Below, piece by piece: positions 1 through 8,290 of a DNA stretch of 64,000 nt. The notes beneath the pieces were generated by a model, which was given only the letters and a program-made list of their open reading frames with translations, searched no databases and had not been told where the DNA came from. The stretch spans positions 5,772,204 to 5,836,203 of the forward strand of contig NZ_JHEG04000001.1 of NCBI RefSeq assembly GCF_000760695.4, written 5' to 3'. This DNA is from Tolypothrix bouteillei VB521301. GTDB lineage: Bacteria > Cyanobacteriota > Cyanobacteriia > Cyanobacteriales > Nostocaceae. A program made the translations under genes and the position numbers. The stretch's first letter is position 1. Every line of letters begins with the position of its first letter.

Positions 1-432
1 AAAAGCGCTGCTTGACATTGTGTAGTATGTGTATTATAAAAGGATTGTACTGCATAATCTAAACACGCTAGGCGAATGATGGCTTGTGCCACTTTACGCT
101 CGCTTAACTAAAGTATTGGAGTCCTATTCATAAATTGAGTAACTTTTATCTATCTACGATTATTGGCGTTGCATAAAATAGGGATGAATCCTTGAACCGC
201 GTTCTCGAAGCGTGCCGACGAAGGAGGCACAGACACGAAGTGCGCGAAGAAGTTAGATTTTTTCGTTTACAACAATTCAAAAACACCCCGCAATTACGCA
301 ACACCCGATTTTTTATCCTTAATCCTTTATCTTTCATCCTGATTGAAAGCTGTCGATAATTCACAGTGAGATTTTGTCGTGTTCTAGAAAAAACTATTTC
401 AAAATATGTAACTTGTGTAGAGGAGGTAAGTT
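1..432. other. Intergenic region upstream of the RNA ligase
   Basis: I see no convincing gene here. The stretch around 305-345 is a pyrimidine-rich run of ATCCTT/ATCTTT words of the kind scattered between cyanobacterial genes. The last bases hold a strong ribosome binding site, AGGAGGT at 421-427, six bases before the ATG at 433, which fixes the start of the next gene. Confidence 0.6.
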
Positions 433-1425
433 ATGAGCACATTTAAAGTTGAGGTTGTAGAAATCAAGAGTGTAGATCCTCACCCCAACGCTGATAGATT
501 GGACATTATAAATTTGGAAGGAATGGCATATCAAGTTATCAGCGCCAAAGGAAACTTTCAACCTAAAGATTTTGCATTTTATTTTCCTATTGATAGTGTT
601 ATTCCAGAAGACTATCTCGATAAATTTGGAATTCGTCCTTATTACTCCAAAAAACTTCGTGCTGCTAAACTGCGGGGCATTTTTTCTGAAGGCTTGCTCA
701 TTCCTGTAGGGGAGAATTTTACAGGAAATCCTGGGGATGACTATACTGAATATTTCGGTGTAACTAAATATGAATATCCAGTTCCTAAAGGAATGAGTGG
801 AGAAATGGAAAGTCATATCGGGCATTATAAATTTCCCAGCCCCGAAAATCTCAAGCGCTACAAAGACGTATTGATAGAAGGCGAGGAAGTCGTCATCACA
901 GAAAAGCTACACGGAACTAACTTCACAGTATTAGTAGATGCTGATGGCAATACTCATATTGGCAGCCATAACTACTTTTGGAAAAATAATGAGGTGAATA
1001 AAAATCTAGTTTATGTTCGTGCTTACCACGAGAATATTGTTTTACACAAACTTCCTCCTCTCACGCAAGTTTTTGGAGAAATCTATGGTGTCCAAGATAT
1101 TAAATACGGTTTACCAAATGGCAAAATAGGGCTGGCTTTATTTGCTGTCCGTCAGGATAAACAGTTTCTCAATCACACCGATTTTGTTGCTTTTTGTGAA
1201 GAATTTTCCTTACCAAGAGTACCCGTACTTTATCAAGGTCCTTATAGTTGGGACGCTGTGTCACAATTTAACAACGCCAATAGCACACTCAGCACAGACT
1301 CTATAATGGAAGGTGTTGTTGTGCAACCTACCGTTGAAAGACACCATCCTGAAGTAGGTAGGGTTGTTCTGAAATTAATTAGCGACAGATATTTACTTCG
1401 CAATGAAGGAACAGAATTACATTAA
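433..1425 (+). CDS. RNA ligase, DRB0094/Rnl5 family
   Basis: Likely an ATP-dependent RNA ligase that seals nicks in RNA through a covalent lysine-AMP intermediate. In the 330-residue protein the nucleotidyltransferase motif I is EKLHGTN, with Lys158 as the probable adenylated residue. The first 110 residues contain VDPHPNADRL, a pattern seen in tRNA-binding-type OB folds and in the N-terminal OB module of the Deinococcus ligase family. A later EGVVV segment near residue 293 fits motif IV, and VVLKLIS near residue 314 fits motif V. The order (OB module first, catalytic domain second) is the Rnl5 arrangement. The ATG follows a strong AGGAGGT site. The next gene on this strand is an AAA ATPase 375 bp downstream, possibly a functional partner. 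The RNA-repair role is inferred from the family; no substrate can be read from the sequence. Confidence 0.88.
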   Translation: MSTFKVEVVEIKSVDPHPNADRLDIINLEGMAYQVISAKGNFQPKDFAFYFPIDSVIPEDYLDKFGIRPYYSKKLRAAKLRGIFSEGLLIPVGENFTGNPGDDYTEYFGVTKYEYPVPKGMSGEMESHIGHYKFPSPENLKRYKDVLIEGEEVVITEKLHGTNFTVLVDADGNTHIGSHNYFWKNNEVNKNLVYVRAYHENIVLHKLPPLTQVFGEIYGVQDIKYGLPNGKIGLALFAVRQDKQFLNHTDFVAFCEEFSLPRVPVLYQGPYSWDAVSQFNNANSTLSTDSIMEGVVVQPTVERHHPEVGRVVLKLISDRYLLRNEGTELH

Positions 1426-1443
1426 TAAGGATCAAAGAAAAAT

Positions 1444-1593
1444 GGTAGGTTGGTTTGAGCGACAGCGAAACCCAACAAATATTCCATCAGGTTAGGTTTT
1501 TCCGTAAAAATTACGCATATCATTATTTAGACGTAACGGCAAAACCAACAAATATATTATTTGGTTGGGTTGAGGAACAAAACCCAACCTACC
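1444..1593. repeat. MITE-like palindromic repeat (GGTAGGTTGG ends)
   Basis: A 150-bp element bounded by the perfect inverted repeat GGTAGGTTGG / CCAACCTACC. Nested inside each end is a second inverted pair built from GTTGGGTTT-type words. It lies between the RNA ligase and the AAA ATPase. A 63-codon frame across it is a by-product of the repeat and is not reported as a gene. GGTTGGGTT words of this kind recur in many cyanobacterial intergenic regions. Confidence 0.7.
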
Positions 1594-1799
1594 CCATCTT
1601 AATAAAGAAAATTTACTTAAATCTTAAGTATGACTGGTGCAAGTAGTGTTAAATATGGATACAATGTTACAGGGTTATGAGGTAAAAATAACGCCATGCA
1701 AGTTTGTACACGAGAAGCCAAACATCCATAACAATCGCTCCTACCAATATCTCACATAAAAAAAGACATCATATTAACACTGCTGCACCATTAAAAATC

Positions 1800-3002
1800 A
1801 TGGACTTTGATTACTACAGACACAGTGAAGGCGCTCCCATTAATAGCAATCGTCAAAGTTTACTGGAAAGTGGCTGGCGACCATTTCATCGAGAGTTGGA
1901 CTGGGAGTTTGTTTGGCATCTCTTCTATAACGATACGAAAGAACTGACTCAAAAAAGTTTGAACTTAGCAAGTAGTGTTACTGAGGTTTTAGGAAGAAAT
2001 AATTACACTTGGTGGGCTAATTTATTAAATGTGGTTTCTGACAACACGCGTTATGAGGTAGAAAAATTTTGGAACTATATTACACCTGACCCCCTCACGC
2101 CAGATCATCGTTATAAAGATGTCCTCAGTACCGAAACACCTATTGTCCATTTTGTCAGTCGCAATAGCATACCGATTGATTACGTTTTGAATCGCCTTCA
2201 AGAAATTACTGTATTGCGGGTTTTAAAATTATTGGAATGTCCTGATATTATTACGCAGCATTATTTAGAAAGAGACTTTTATTTTCCTATAGAAAAGTTT
2301 GTCAATTGGGAACGATTGGACGTTGTTAACACTGTGTATGCGTACTGGAGCAAGCATGATGTTTGGTTGCAGATTGATGCTTACGATCGCGGCAGACGGC
2401 AATATACTATCATGGCAAAAAATTTAGCACCTCTGATTAATAAAGCAACTTACGATTTGGCAGTCATGCTCAGTGGGTATCAAAGCCGTGTTGGTAAGGT
2501 TCACAGTCAATTTCCCATTCGCACCTTTCCCAATGATATTCAAAGCTTTACCGATACAGTACAGCAAGCAATTCTCAACCAAAATCAGCTTGCTGTTTTG
2601 GTACATGGAGAACCGGGAACGGGAAAAACAGCTTGGACACAAGCAGTCGCAAAAGAAATTTTGATGCCTTTAGGGTATGTCATTTTCATTTTGGATCACG
2701 ATGCGATCGCCAACTTTGTTCCGCCAACGTACTTAGAAAAAATTTGTATTATCATTAATGAAGCCGATAATTTGGCGCAAGACCGTGCAAGTGAAGTTGC
2801 CCAATACAGTAATAAAACAGAACATATTTTGAGTTTGCTAGATGGCACTTTATATCAAAGCGTGATAGAAGATTCAGGAATTCAAATACAGCAACAGTTG
2901 GTTATTATCATGACTTGCAATACAACAGAAAGACTAGATCCTGCCATGTTACGAAAGGGTAGAGTCGATTTAATGTATGAGTTTATTCAGAAATTTGTTT
3001 AG
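1800..3002 (+). CDS. AAA+ ATPase, Bcs1/FtsH-like core
   Basis: A 400-residue protein with about 240 N-terminal residues I do not recognise, then a complete AAA+ core. Walker A is GEPGTGKTA (about residues 270-278), the Walker B-like strand is IIINEAD (about 316-322), sensor 1 lies in MTCNT, and LDPAMLRKGRVD (about 379-390) is the second-region-of-homology pattern typical of Bcs1, FtsH and related classic AAA proteins. I see no protease domain or membrane segment. A TTG at 1704 opens the same frame, but the ATG at 1800 is preferred because the intervening 32 residues look non-conserved. It follows the RNA ligase on the same strand with a palindromic repeat in the gap, so the two may be separate transcripts. 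A remodelling role in RNA repair or RNP handling is only an inference from that neighbourhood. Confidence 0.85.
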   Translation: MDFDYYRHSEGAPINSNRQSLLESGWRPFHRELDWEFVWHLFYNDTKELTQKSLNLASSVTEVLGRNNYTWWANLLNVVSDNTRYEVEKFWNYITPDPLTPDHRYKDVLSTETPIVHFVSRNSIPIDYVLNRLQEITVLRVLKLLECPDIITQHYLERDFYFPIEKFVNWERLDVVNTVYAYWSKHDVWLQIDAYDRGRRQYTIMAKNLAPLINKATYDLAVMLSGYQSRVGKVHSQFPIRTFPNDIQSFTDTVQQAILNQNQLAVLVHGEPGTGKTAWTQAVAKEILMPLGYVIFILDHDAIANFVPPTYLEKICIIINEADNLAQDRASEVAQYSNKTEHILSLLDGTLYQSVIEDSGIQIQQQLVIIMTCNTTERLDPAMLRKGRVDLMYEFIQKFV

Positions 3003-3097
3003 AGGCTATTGGCAAAATTACCAGTTACCACACAAGTTGGAAGTAAGCACTTACATCCAATTCAATGATGATGTCAAGTCAATGAAGGACAGGTCAA

Positions 3098-4069
3098 ATG
3101 TCAGAGCATCTCGCTGTCTCCATTACTGATGTAGAAACTGCAGCCAAACGGTTAGCTGGGGTTGCTCACCGCACTCCCGTTCTAACTTCAAGAACAGTTA
3201 GCGATCGCACGCACTCTCAGGTATTCTTTAAATGCGAAAATTTTCAACGCACTGGCTCGTTTAAGTTTAGAGGTGCTTACAACGCACTATCACAATTATC
3301 AGAAGAACAGAAACAAAAAGGCGTACTGACATTCTCATCTGGAAATCACGCCCAAGGAATAGCCCTTGCCGGACAACTCCTTAAAATTCCTACCACAGTT
3401 GCCATGCCCGATGACGCCCCCAGTGTGAAATTAGCTGCAACTCGCGATTATGGTGCTGAGGTAATTTTGTACGATCGCAAACAAACCAACAGGGAAGAAT
3501 TAGCCCACAATTTATTAAAAGAAAAGGCGTTGACACTCATTCCTCCTTACGACCATCCTCATATTGTGGCGGGACAGGGTACAGCAGCCAAAGAACTTAT
3601 TGAAGAAGTTGGTGAATTGGACTTACTGTTAGTAGGTTGCGGTGGTGGTGGTATACTCTCAGGTTCCGCCATTGCAACCAAAGCAGCTTTACCCAACTGT
3701 CGGGTGATTGGAGTAGAACCAGCCCTTGCTGACGATGCAACACGTTCCTTTCACACCAAAACTTTGCAAACAGCAGACAATCCCGATACCATTGCTGACG
3801 GTGCGCGGACTCCTTATTTAGGTCAACTGACTTTCCCGCTAGTATTGCATTACGTTGATGATATGGTTACCGTATCTGAGGAAGCTATTATTCGCACCAT
3901 GTTCTTTTTATGGGAACGCCTTAAAATTGTTGTTGAACCCACAGGAGCCCTAGCGGCTGCTGCTTTGTTAGAAGGTGTTGTGAAAGCACCAGGGGCTAGG
4001 GTTGGTGTGATTATTACGGGTGGTAATGTCGATTTGGCAAAATTGCCAGTGCTTACCACTCGATCGTGA
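3098..4069 (+). CDS. PLP-dependent threonine/hydroxyaspartate ammonia-lyase
   Basis: A fold-type II PLP enzyme of 323 residues. The Schiff-base lysine is Lys56 in RTGSFKFRGA, the substrate-carboxylate loop is SSGNHAQG, and the phosphate-binding glycine loop is GCGGGG. The length matches single-domain enzymes (catabolic threonine dehydratase, serine racemase, threo-3-hydroxyaspartate ammonia-lyase) and lacks the ACT regulatory domain of biosynthetic IlvA. It probably dehydrates and deaminates a beta-hydroxy amino acid to a 2-oxo acid. The exact substrate cannot be decided from sequence. The ATG has an upstream AAGGACAGG. It converges on the flavoprotein gene with only 17 bp between the stop codons, and those bases include a GCGATCGC. 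Confidence 0.87.
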   Translation: MSEHLAVSITDVETAAKRLAGVAHRTPVLTSRTVSDRTHSQVFFKCENFQRTGSFKFRGAYNALSQLSEEQKQKGVLTFSSGNHAQGIALAGQLLKIPTTVAMPDDAPSVKLAATRDYGAEVILYDRKQTNREELAHNLLKEKALTLIPPYDHPHIVAGQGTAAKELIEEVGELDLLLVGCGGGGILSGSAIATKAALPNCRVIGVEPALADDATRSFHTKTLQTADNPDTIADGARTPYLGQLTFPLVLHYVDDMVTVSEEAIIRTMFFLWERLKIVVEPTGALAAAALLEGVVKAPGARVGVIITGGNVDLAKLPVLTTRS

Positions 4070-4086
4070 ATGGTTAGCGATCGCTG

Positions 4087-5598
4087 TTAAGGTAGCCAAA
4101 ACTCTGGCAAGATCGATTTACCAATTTGACGTGCTGTTCTGTTGGCGATTCTTGCCAGTTGGATGTGAGTTTCATCGACTTCCACGGGTATAATTTGTGC
4201 TGGAAAACCTTCTCCCAAATAGGAAACCACCAAATTTGCAGCTTCCAATCCCGTCACGTAAGCCTTTTCCTGAGACCACGAACCATGACGGTTTGCAATC
4301 CAGTCACCGCTCACAAACACGTTTTTAAAACTTGTCCTTGCTGGTAACATATAGCGATAACTACCAGGAGCAAAGTGAGAAACCGCCTGTGGTAAACGAA
4401 TTACACTGCGATCGATAACTTTTGCTTCCCCAAATGCTGGTACGCAACTAGTTAAATAACGCTGCACTATCTGTACGATTTCCTCATTCTCCAAAGATAA
4501 AAACTGATTGGCGTGATAAAAATCAACTTCAACAACGGTTCCCGGCTCATTGCGATACTCGTCATGCAATGCGTTTAAATCAAAAAATGTCCAGCCCGTG
4601 GTTGCATCAAATCCAAAGCAAGCATTAGAAGGACGCTTAATATCAATTTTGCGGTCAAACCATAGCCGAGTTGCCAAAACATCAATTGCTCCTAAATTAC
4701 CCACATTGCGGAATTCTTCTCGACTTTGCAAGCTTGGGCTGTTAGCAAGAATCTTTTTCATACCCGTAATACCAACAGCAAAAATGACTGCATCAGTCTC
4801 AAAGACTTCATCAGAACAAACAACCCCTGTCACCCGATTCTCACTATTCACTATTACATCGGTGACGCGACGGTTTGCTAGCACCTTTGCACCAGCTTTT
4901 TCAATGCGTTCTACCCAAGGACGAAAGATTTTTTCGCCTACAGTTCCCCGACACCAAACGACATCAAAATCTGGTTGATGTGCCAGGATGAAATAGTAAA
5001 GCATTCCTATCGTTGCTGCAGCCGAACATTGTTCTCCTGGTGCAAACAAGCCTACTAGTAACATGGGTTCAAAAGATTCGCGGTAAAGCCTTGCAGAAAC
5101 GCCAAAATCTTTGAATAATTCGCGGGCTGTAACAAAGTCATAACGCCGCCATGCTTCATCGGAATTATCAAAATCAATCACGGCGTAGAGTAAAGGTAAG
5201 GCGCTAATGCGATCGATAAGTGGCAAACGCTTAAACTGGGTGTAGAGGAAAGTCCCTAAAGGTGTTGGGAGTCGCGGTAGATTTTGAAAAATCGGTGATT
5301 CCACTTCCAATCCCAAGGGTGAATATTGAGACGAACGAGTCCATGTGGTAAAAGGGTTGATTCCCAACTCATCAATTAGGGCAAAGATATTCCTGTATGG
5401 ATACCAAAAACCATGAATACCCGCTTCTACGGAACGCCCTGCGGCTGTTTTCCAACCTGCTACCAAGCCTCCCGGATAAGAACCAGCCTCTAAAAGTGTC
5501 ACTTCATACCCTTGTTTTGCTAGGTGGTAAGTTGCTCCCAAACCAGCCCACCCCGCACCAACAACTACTACCCGTTTCCCATGTGACACTTCTGCCAT
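4087..5598 (-). CDS. FAD-dependent oxidoreductase, carotenoid desaturase-like
   Basis: A 503-residue flavoprotein of the amine-oxidase/phytoene-desaturase superfamily. The dinucleotide-binding motif GAGWAGLG is at residues 14-21, with an acidic LLEA strand end at residue 37 that would hold the ribose. The C-terminal FAD motif is FVSGDWIANRHGSWSQEKA followed by VTGLEAAN, as in zeta-carotene desaturase-like proteins. There is no signal peptide or clear membrane span. The likely reaction is a flavin-dependent desaturation or isomerisation of a lipophilic, possibly carotenoid-like substrate, but no carotenoid gene lies nearby, so the substrate is open. It is transcribed alone, convergent with the ammonia-lyase and divergent from the methyltransferase. 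Confidence 0.82.
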   Translation of the reverse strand: MAEVSHGKRVVVVGAGWAGLGATYHLAKQGYEVTLLEAGSYPGGLVAGWKTAAGRSVEAGIHGFWYPYRNIFALIDELGINPFTTWTRSSQYSPLGLEVESPIFQNLPRLPTPLGTFLYTQFKRLPLIDRISALPLLYAVIDFDNSDEAWRRYDFVTARELFKDFGVSARLYRESFEPMLLVGLFAPGEQCSAAATIGMLYYFILAHQPDFDVVWCRGTVGEKIFRPWVERIEKAGAKVLANRRVTDVIVNSENRVTGVVCSDEVFETDAVIFAVGITGMKKILANSPSLQSREEFRNVGNLGAIDVLATRLWFDRKIDIKRPSNACFGFDATTGWTFFDLNALHDEYRNEPGTVVEVDFYHANQFLSLENEEIVQIVQRYLTSCVPAFGEAKVIDRSVIRLPQAVSHFAPGSYRYMLPARTSFKNVFVSGDWIANRHGSWSQEKAYVTGLEAANLVVSYLGEGFPAQIIPVEVDETHIQLARIANRTARQIGKSILPEFWLP

Positions 5599-5788
5599 AA
5601 CAGCCTCCGTTTATCTTTATCATCCACTATAAAATTTTCAGACGGTTTGCGGTGGGTTTGATTGTTTTAGTGGAATATACTGAGAAACAAACTTCAAGTC
5701 AAAATAAATCGCCAAAAAAACACTTGCGGGTAATCTTACTTCAGAGTATAACCAAGAACATATTGATACTTGGTTAGGAGCCGTAACA

Positions 5789-6691
5789 ATGAATTCATCA
5801 GTTAATTCTAAAGTCAGTCTCAGTGACTTTCAACTTAGGGATGGTATTTATTTTCCCAAAGACTACGAAGATTTGAACAATACAGAGCACAAACAAAGAT
5901 GGGACAAAATTGGTAAAACCTATTACGGTTCCCAAAAAATTGAACAAGCAGAGGAAACATCGGCGCTGAAGAAAGATTACACTCTTCTTACCGGAAGACC
6001 TGGAGGAACTTGGACTAAATTTCCTCTGAATAAATCTGTGAATTCTATTCTTGAGATTGGTTCGGGTTACGGTAGGATTCCATTGTTTTTATCGAAAGAC
6101 AAGAACTTGCGATGTCAGAAATATTACGGTATTGATATTTCAGAACCTTTACTGAGACGTTTGCTAAAGTGCAAGCAAGAATATGATTTTTTCCCTGGAG
6201 CAGAATTCCATATTATTTGTGCGTCGGCTGAACTGTTACCTATAGAAGATAATTCTGTAGACTTAATCATCTCTAATTGTGTATTTATGCATATACCAGA
6301 AGCACAAATCAGAATCTTGATGGCAGAAATGTCTCGCGTTCTGAAGCCCGGAGGAATTTTCGTTTTCAATCATTCTTTCCACAACAAAGCTTGTCCATCT
6401 CATAAAATTCATAATTTTATTAGAAGTTTAAGCCCTGCAAAAAACCCTGTTTATCTCAGACAATATTCTGCATCGGAAATTCAGGAAATGCTAGCGGCTT
6501 CTGGGCTAAAAGCGAAGTGTTCGCAATACACCGTAGAACCCACACAAGAGTATGCTATTGTCCCAGAAACAATCAAAGGTATCCCGGTACCTTTTGCTAA
6601 AGCAATTAACACGCGCCTTAAACCTTCTTCGACTTCTATGAGAGAAACTTTGGCTTATGGTTTCAGTGCTTACAGTACTCAACTAGGTTAA
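5789..6691 (+). CDS. SAM-dependent methyltransferase (class I)
   Basis: A 300-residue protein with the Rossmann methyltransferase core in its middle. Motif I is ILEIGSGYGR (about residues 88-97), the acidic strand is YYGIDIS, the post-I segment is VDLIISNCVFMHI, and RVLKPGGIFVFNHSF is the Methyltransf_11-type strand. The first 80 residues and the final 90 flank the core and may bind the substrate. A good ribosome binding site (TTAGGAG, ending about ten bases before the ATG) supports the start. No partner gene suggests the acceptor molecule. A perfect hairpin lies 40 bp after the stop codon. Confidence 0.85.
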   Translation: MNSSVNSKVSLSDFQLRDGIYFPKDYEDLNNTEHKQRWDKIGKTYYGSQKIEQAEETSALKKDYTLLTGRPGGTWTKFPLNKSVNSILEIGSGYGRIPLFLSKDKNLRCQKYYGIDISEPLLRRLLKCKQEYDFFPGAEFHIICASAELLPIEDNSVDLIISNCVFMHIPEAQIRILMAEMSRVLKPGGIFVFNHSFHNKACPSHKIHNFIRSLSPAKNPVYLRQYSASEIQEMLAASGLKAKCSQYTVEPTQEYAIVPETIKGIPVPFAKAINTRLKPSSTSMRETLAYGFSAYSTQLG

Positions 6692-6731
6692 GGTCTTCTA
6701 AATCTAACAATATTTCGATATATCTTGATAA

Positions 6732-6750
6732 TGCGGGCATTTTGCCCGCA
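6732..6750 (+). terminator. Perfect hairpin after the methyltransferase
   Basis: A 7-bp perfect stem, TGCGGGC / GCCCGCA, around an ATTTT loop, 40 bases after the stop codon. No T-run follows, so it could be a transcript-end stabiliser rather than an intrinsic terminator. Confidence 0.5.
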
Positions 6751-6760
6751 ATCAATATTG

Positions 6761-6947
6761 AAGAAGGCAGAAGTACGAAGGCAGAGGGCAGAAGGTTCCA
6801 TTTAGAAGGGGATTCAGACTCCTCCTAAATGGTAGCGACTGAACGGAGTTCAGTCGGGGTCTTAAACCCTTGTTCCCTTTGGTCACTCGCAGAGAGCGGA
6901 GCCAGTATTCTCGAATGCCTCCAGCAAAGCTGCCCTCTGCCTTTCTT
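6761..6947. repeat. MITE-like repeat, GGCAGAGGGC family, copy A
   Basis: About 187 bp with degenerate inverted ends: AAGAAGGCAGAAG at the left and TGCCCTCTGCCTTTCTT at the right. The reverse complement of the right end is identical over 16 bases to the left end of the second copy at 29985. Internal pairing includes TGAACGGAGTTCA. It fills the gap between the methyltransferase and the KdpF-like gene and encodes nothing recognisable. Confidence 0.65.
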
Positions 6948-7015
6948 GATAAAACATGAGTTTGATGAAGTCAACACAGACCTCACGCCGAACCACTAAC
7001 CACTAACCAAACACT

Positions 7016-7267
7016 ATGAAACTTTATCAAAAAGCTCAGCCTATAGAAATGGCAACCGAAATTTGGTATGAATGGCGCAAGCAGAAGTTACCATTGTCTT
7101 TATTCCTGGCAATGTGCTTTAACCTTTTGCTTGCACCTATAGTGTATGCTGCTACCGCTCAAACATTTTCTCGAAATCAAGCTTGGGCTTTGGGTTTGTT
7201 AGGTCTAGTCACGGTAGGGCTTTCTATCTATCTGTTTTTCGTCATGTTTGTACCGGAGAAATTCTAA
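7016..7267 (+). CDS. KdpF-like small membrane protein, no kdp genes nearby
   Basis: An 83-residue protein with two hydrophobic segments, about residues 30-50 and 56-77, ending in LFFVMFVPEKF. A single final helix followed by a short P-E-K/R-F tail is the hallmark of KdpF, the small stabilising subunit of the K+-transporting KdpFABC ATPase. Bacterial KdpF is usually about 30 residues, so this protein carries an N-terminal extension with an extra helix; an extended form also occurs in cyanobacterial kdp operons. No kdpA, kdpB or kdpC is adjacent here. It may assemble with a complex encoded elsewhere or be a leftover. I see no clear Shine-Dalgarno before the ATG. Confidence 0.7.
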   Translation: MKLYQKAQPIEMATEIWYEWRKQKLPLSLFLAMCFNLLLAPIVYAATAQTFSRNQAWALGLLGLVTVGLSIYLFFVMFVPEKF

Positions 7268-7290
7268 TGAGTTTTTTACCTAACCCCTAA

Positions 7291-7797
7291 CTAAGCTGTT
7301 ATCCCTTTAACGATCGCACTGGACATTGTGTCTGTGTCGAGTAAATTCATGTCTTTTTGCGAATCAATAAAACAGCACTCTACTAAAATGGCTGGCATAT
7401 TAGTATTTTTAATAACATACAAATGACTGCCATCTTTAACTCCACGATTGACAAATCCGAGTTTGGCAATTTCATTTAATACAGACTGGGCAATTTTTCT
7501 ACCTGCGTCACTCATGGCATAGACTTCAGTACCATAGGCTTGTCCGTTAAAGGCATTAAAATGGATAGAGACAAAGGTATCAGCTTGAGCATTATTTGCT
7601 GTTTCGCATCTTTTAGCAAGTGATTCCCTAACTGTATCAGCTTGTGAGGGTTTGCACGATACAACTTCATGCCCTAAATCTTTTAACTTAGATATAACTT
7701 TAGTACCTACATCTAAAGTCAGTTTATCTTCAATTTGGATTCCTCTCGCTCCCGTATCTGGAGGGCAATTATGTCCAATATCAATTGCAATTTTCAT
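7291..7797 (-). CDS. N-acetylmuramoyl-L-alanine amidase (Amidase_3)
   Basis: A 168-residue stand-alone amidase domain that would cut the amide bond between muramic acid and L-alanine in peptidoglycan. The zinc ligands of the family are all visible: His9 in DIGHN, Glu23 in IEDK and His79 in SIHFNAF. The catalytic glutamate is Glu140 in LVECCF. There is no signal peptide, transmembrane segment or cell-wall-binding repeat, which is unusual for a housekeeping AmiC and closer to phage-type or unconventionally exported enzymes. Its stop codon lies 23 bp from that of the convergent KdpF-like gene. Confidence 0.87.
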   Translation of the reverse strand: MKIAIDIGHNCPPDTGARGIQIEDKLTLDVGTKVISKLKDLGHEVVSCKPSQADTVRESLAKRCETANNAQADTFVSIHFNAFNGQAYGTEVYAMSDAGRKIAQSVLNEIAKLGFVNRGVKDGSHLYVIKNTNMPAILVECCFIDSQKDMNLLDTDTMSSAIVKGITA

Positions 7798-8290
7798 TTT
7801 CTTGACCTCAGATAATTAGCTTGCTTTCTCTTTATAATTACAATTTTAGTTTTCACAATCGAGTTAGATTTAGCACAAAAAATATTGGCATATATCTAAA
7901 AAAGAGACTATAATAAATCATCAAAAAAATAGTATTTTTGAGATTTCTGCCAGTCTTATCTCTTCGGATGATGACTTATTTTTTATATAAAAACTAGGAG
8001 AGATTTACCGAATTTTACCGACAAATAGAAAACAAGGATGAAAGTAAAAATGCGATTTGAGAAATACCAATTTGTTATTATATGAACTAAAAATGGGAAT
8101 AGAATTAGCTACTACAAAAATGAAGCTCGCCTAGGTGGAATAATAAAAAGATGAAAATTTTGAAACCCGTGTAGGAGCGTTTAGCCAGTATAGCTGCGAA
8201 TTGTATTTGCCAGGAAAAGTATTCAATAAGACTATAAAAAAATCATCTAAAATAGAAATGTAACAATAAGAAAAGCTGTAAATCTCAGGC
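7798..8290. other. Intergenic region before the magnesium-chelatase gene
   Basis: About 490 AT-rich bases between divergently transcribed genes. They must hold the promoters of the amidase and of the chelatase. I see no gene, tRNA, strong hairpin or known repeat. Confidence 0.5.

Noticed and set aside
394..825. 143-codon minus-strand frame opposite the RNA ligase
   Set aside because: It is a shadow of the well-supported ligase on the plus strand, with biased residues and no family resemblance.
1455..1646. 63-codon plus-strand frame after the RNA ligase
   Set aside because: It runs through the inverted-repeat element at 1444-1593, has no ribosome binding site and shows no protein-like pattern.
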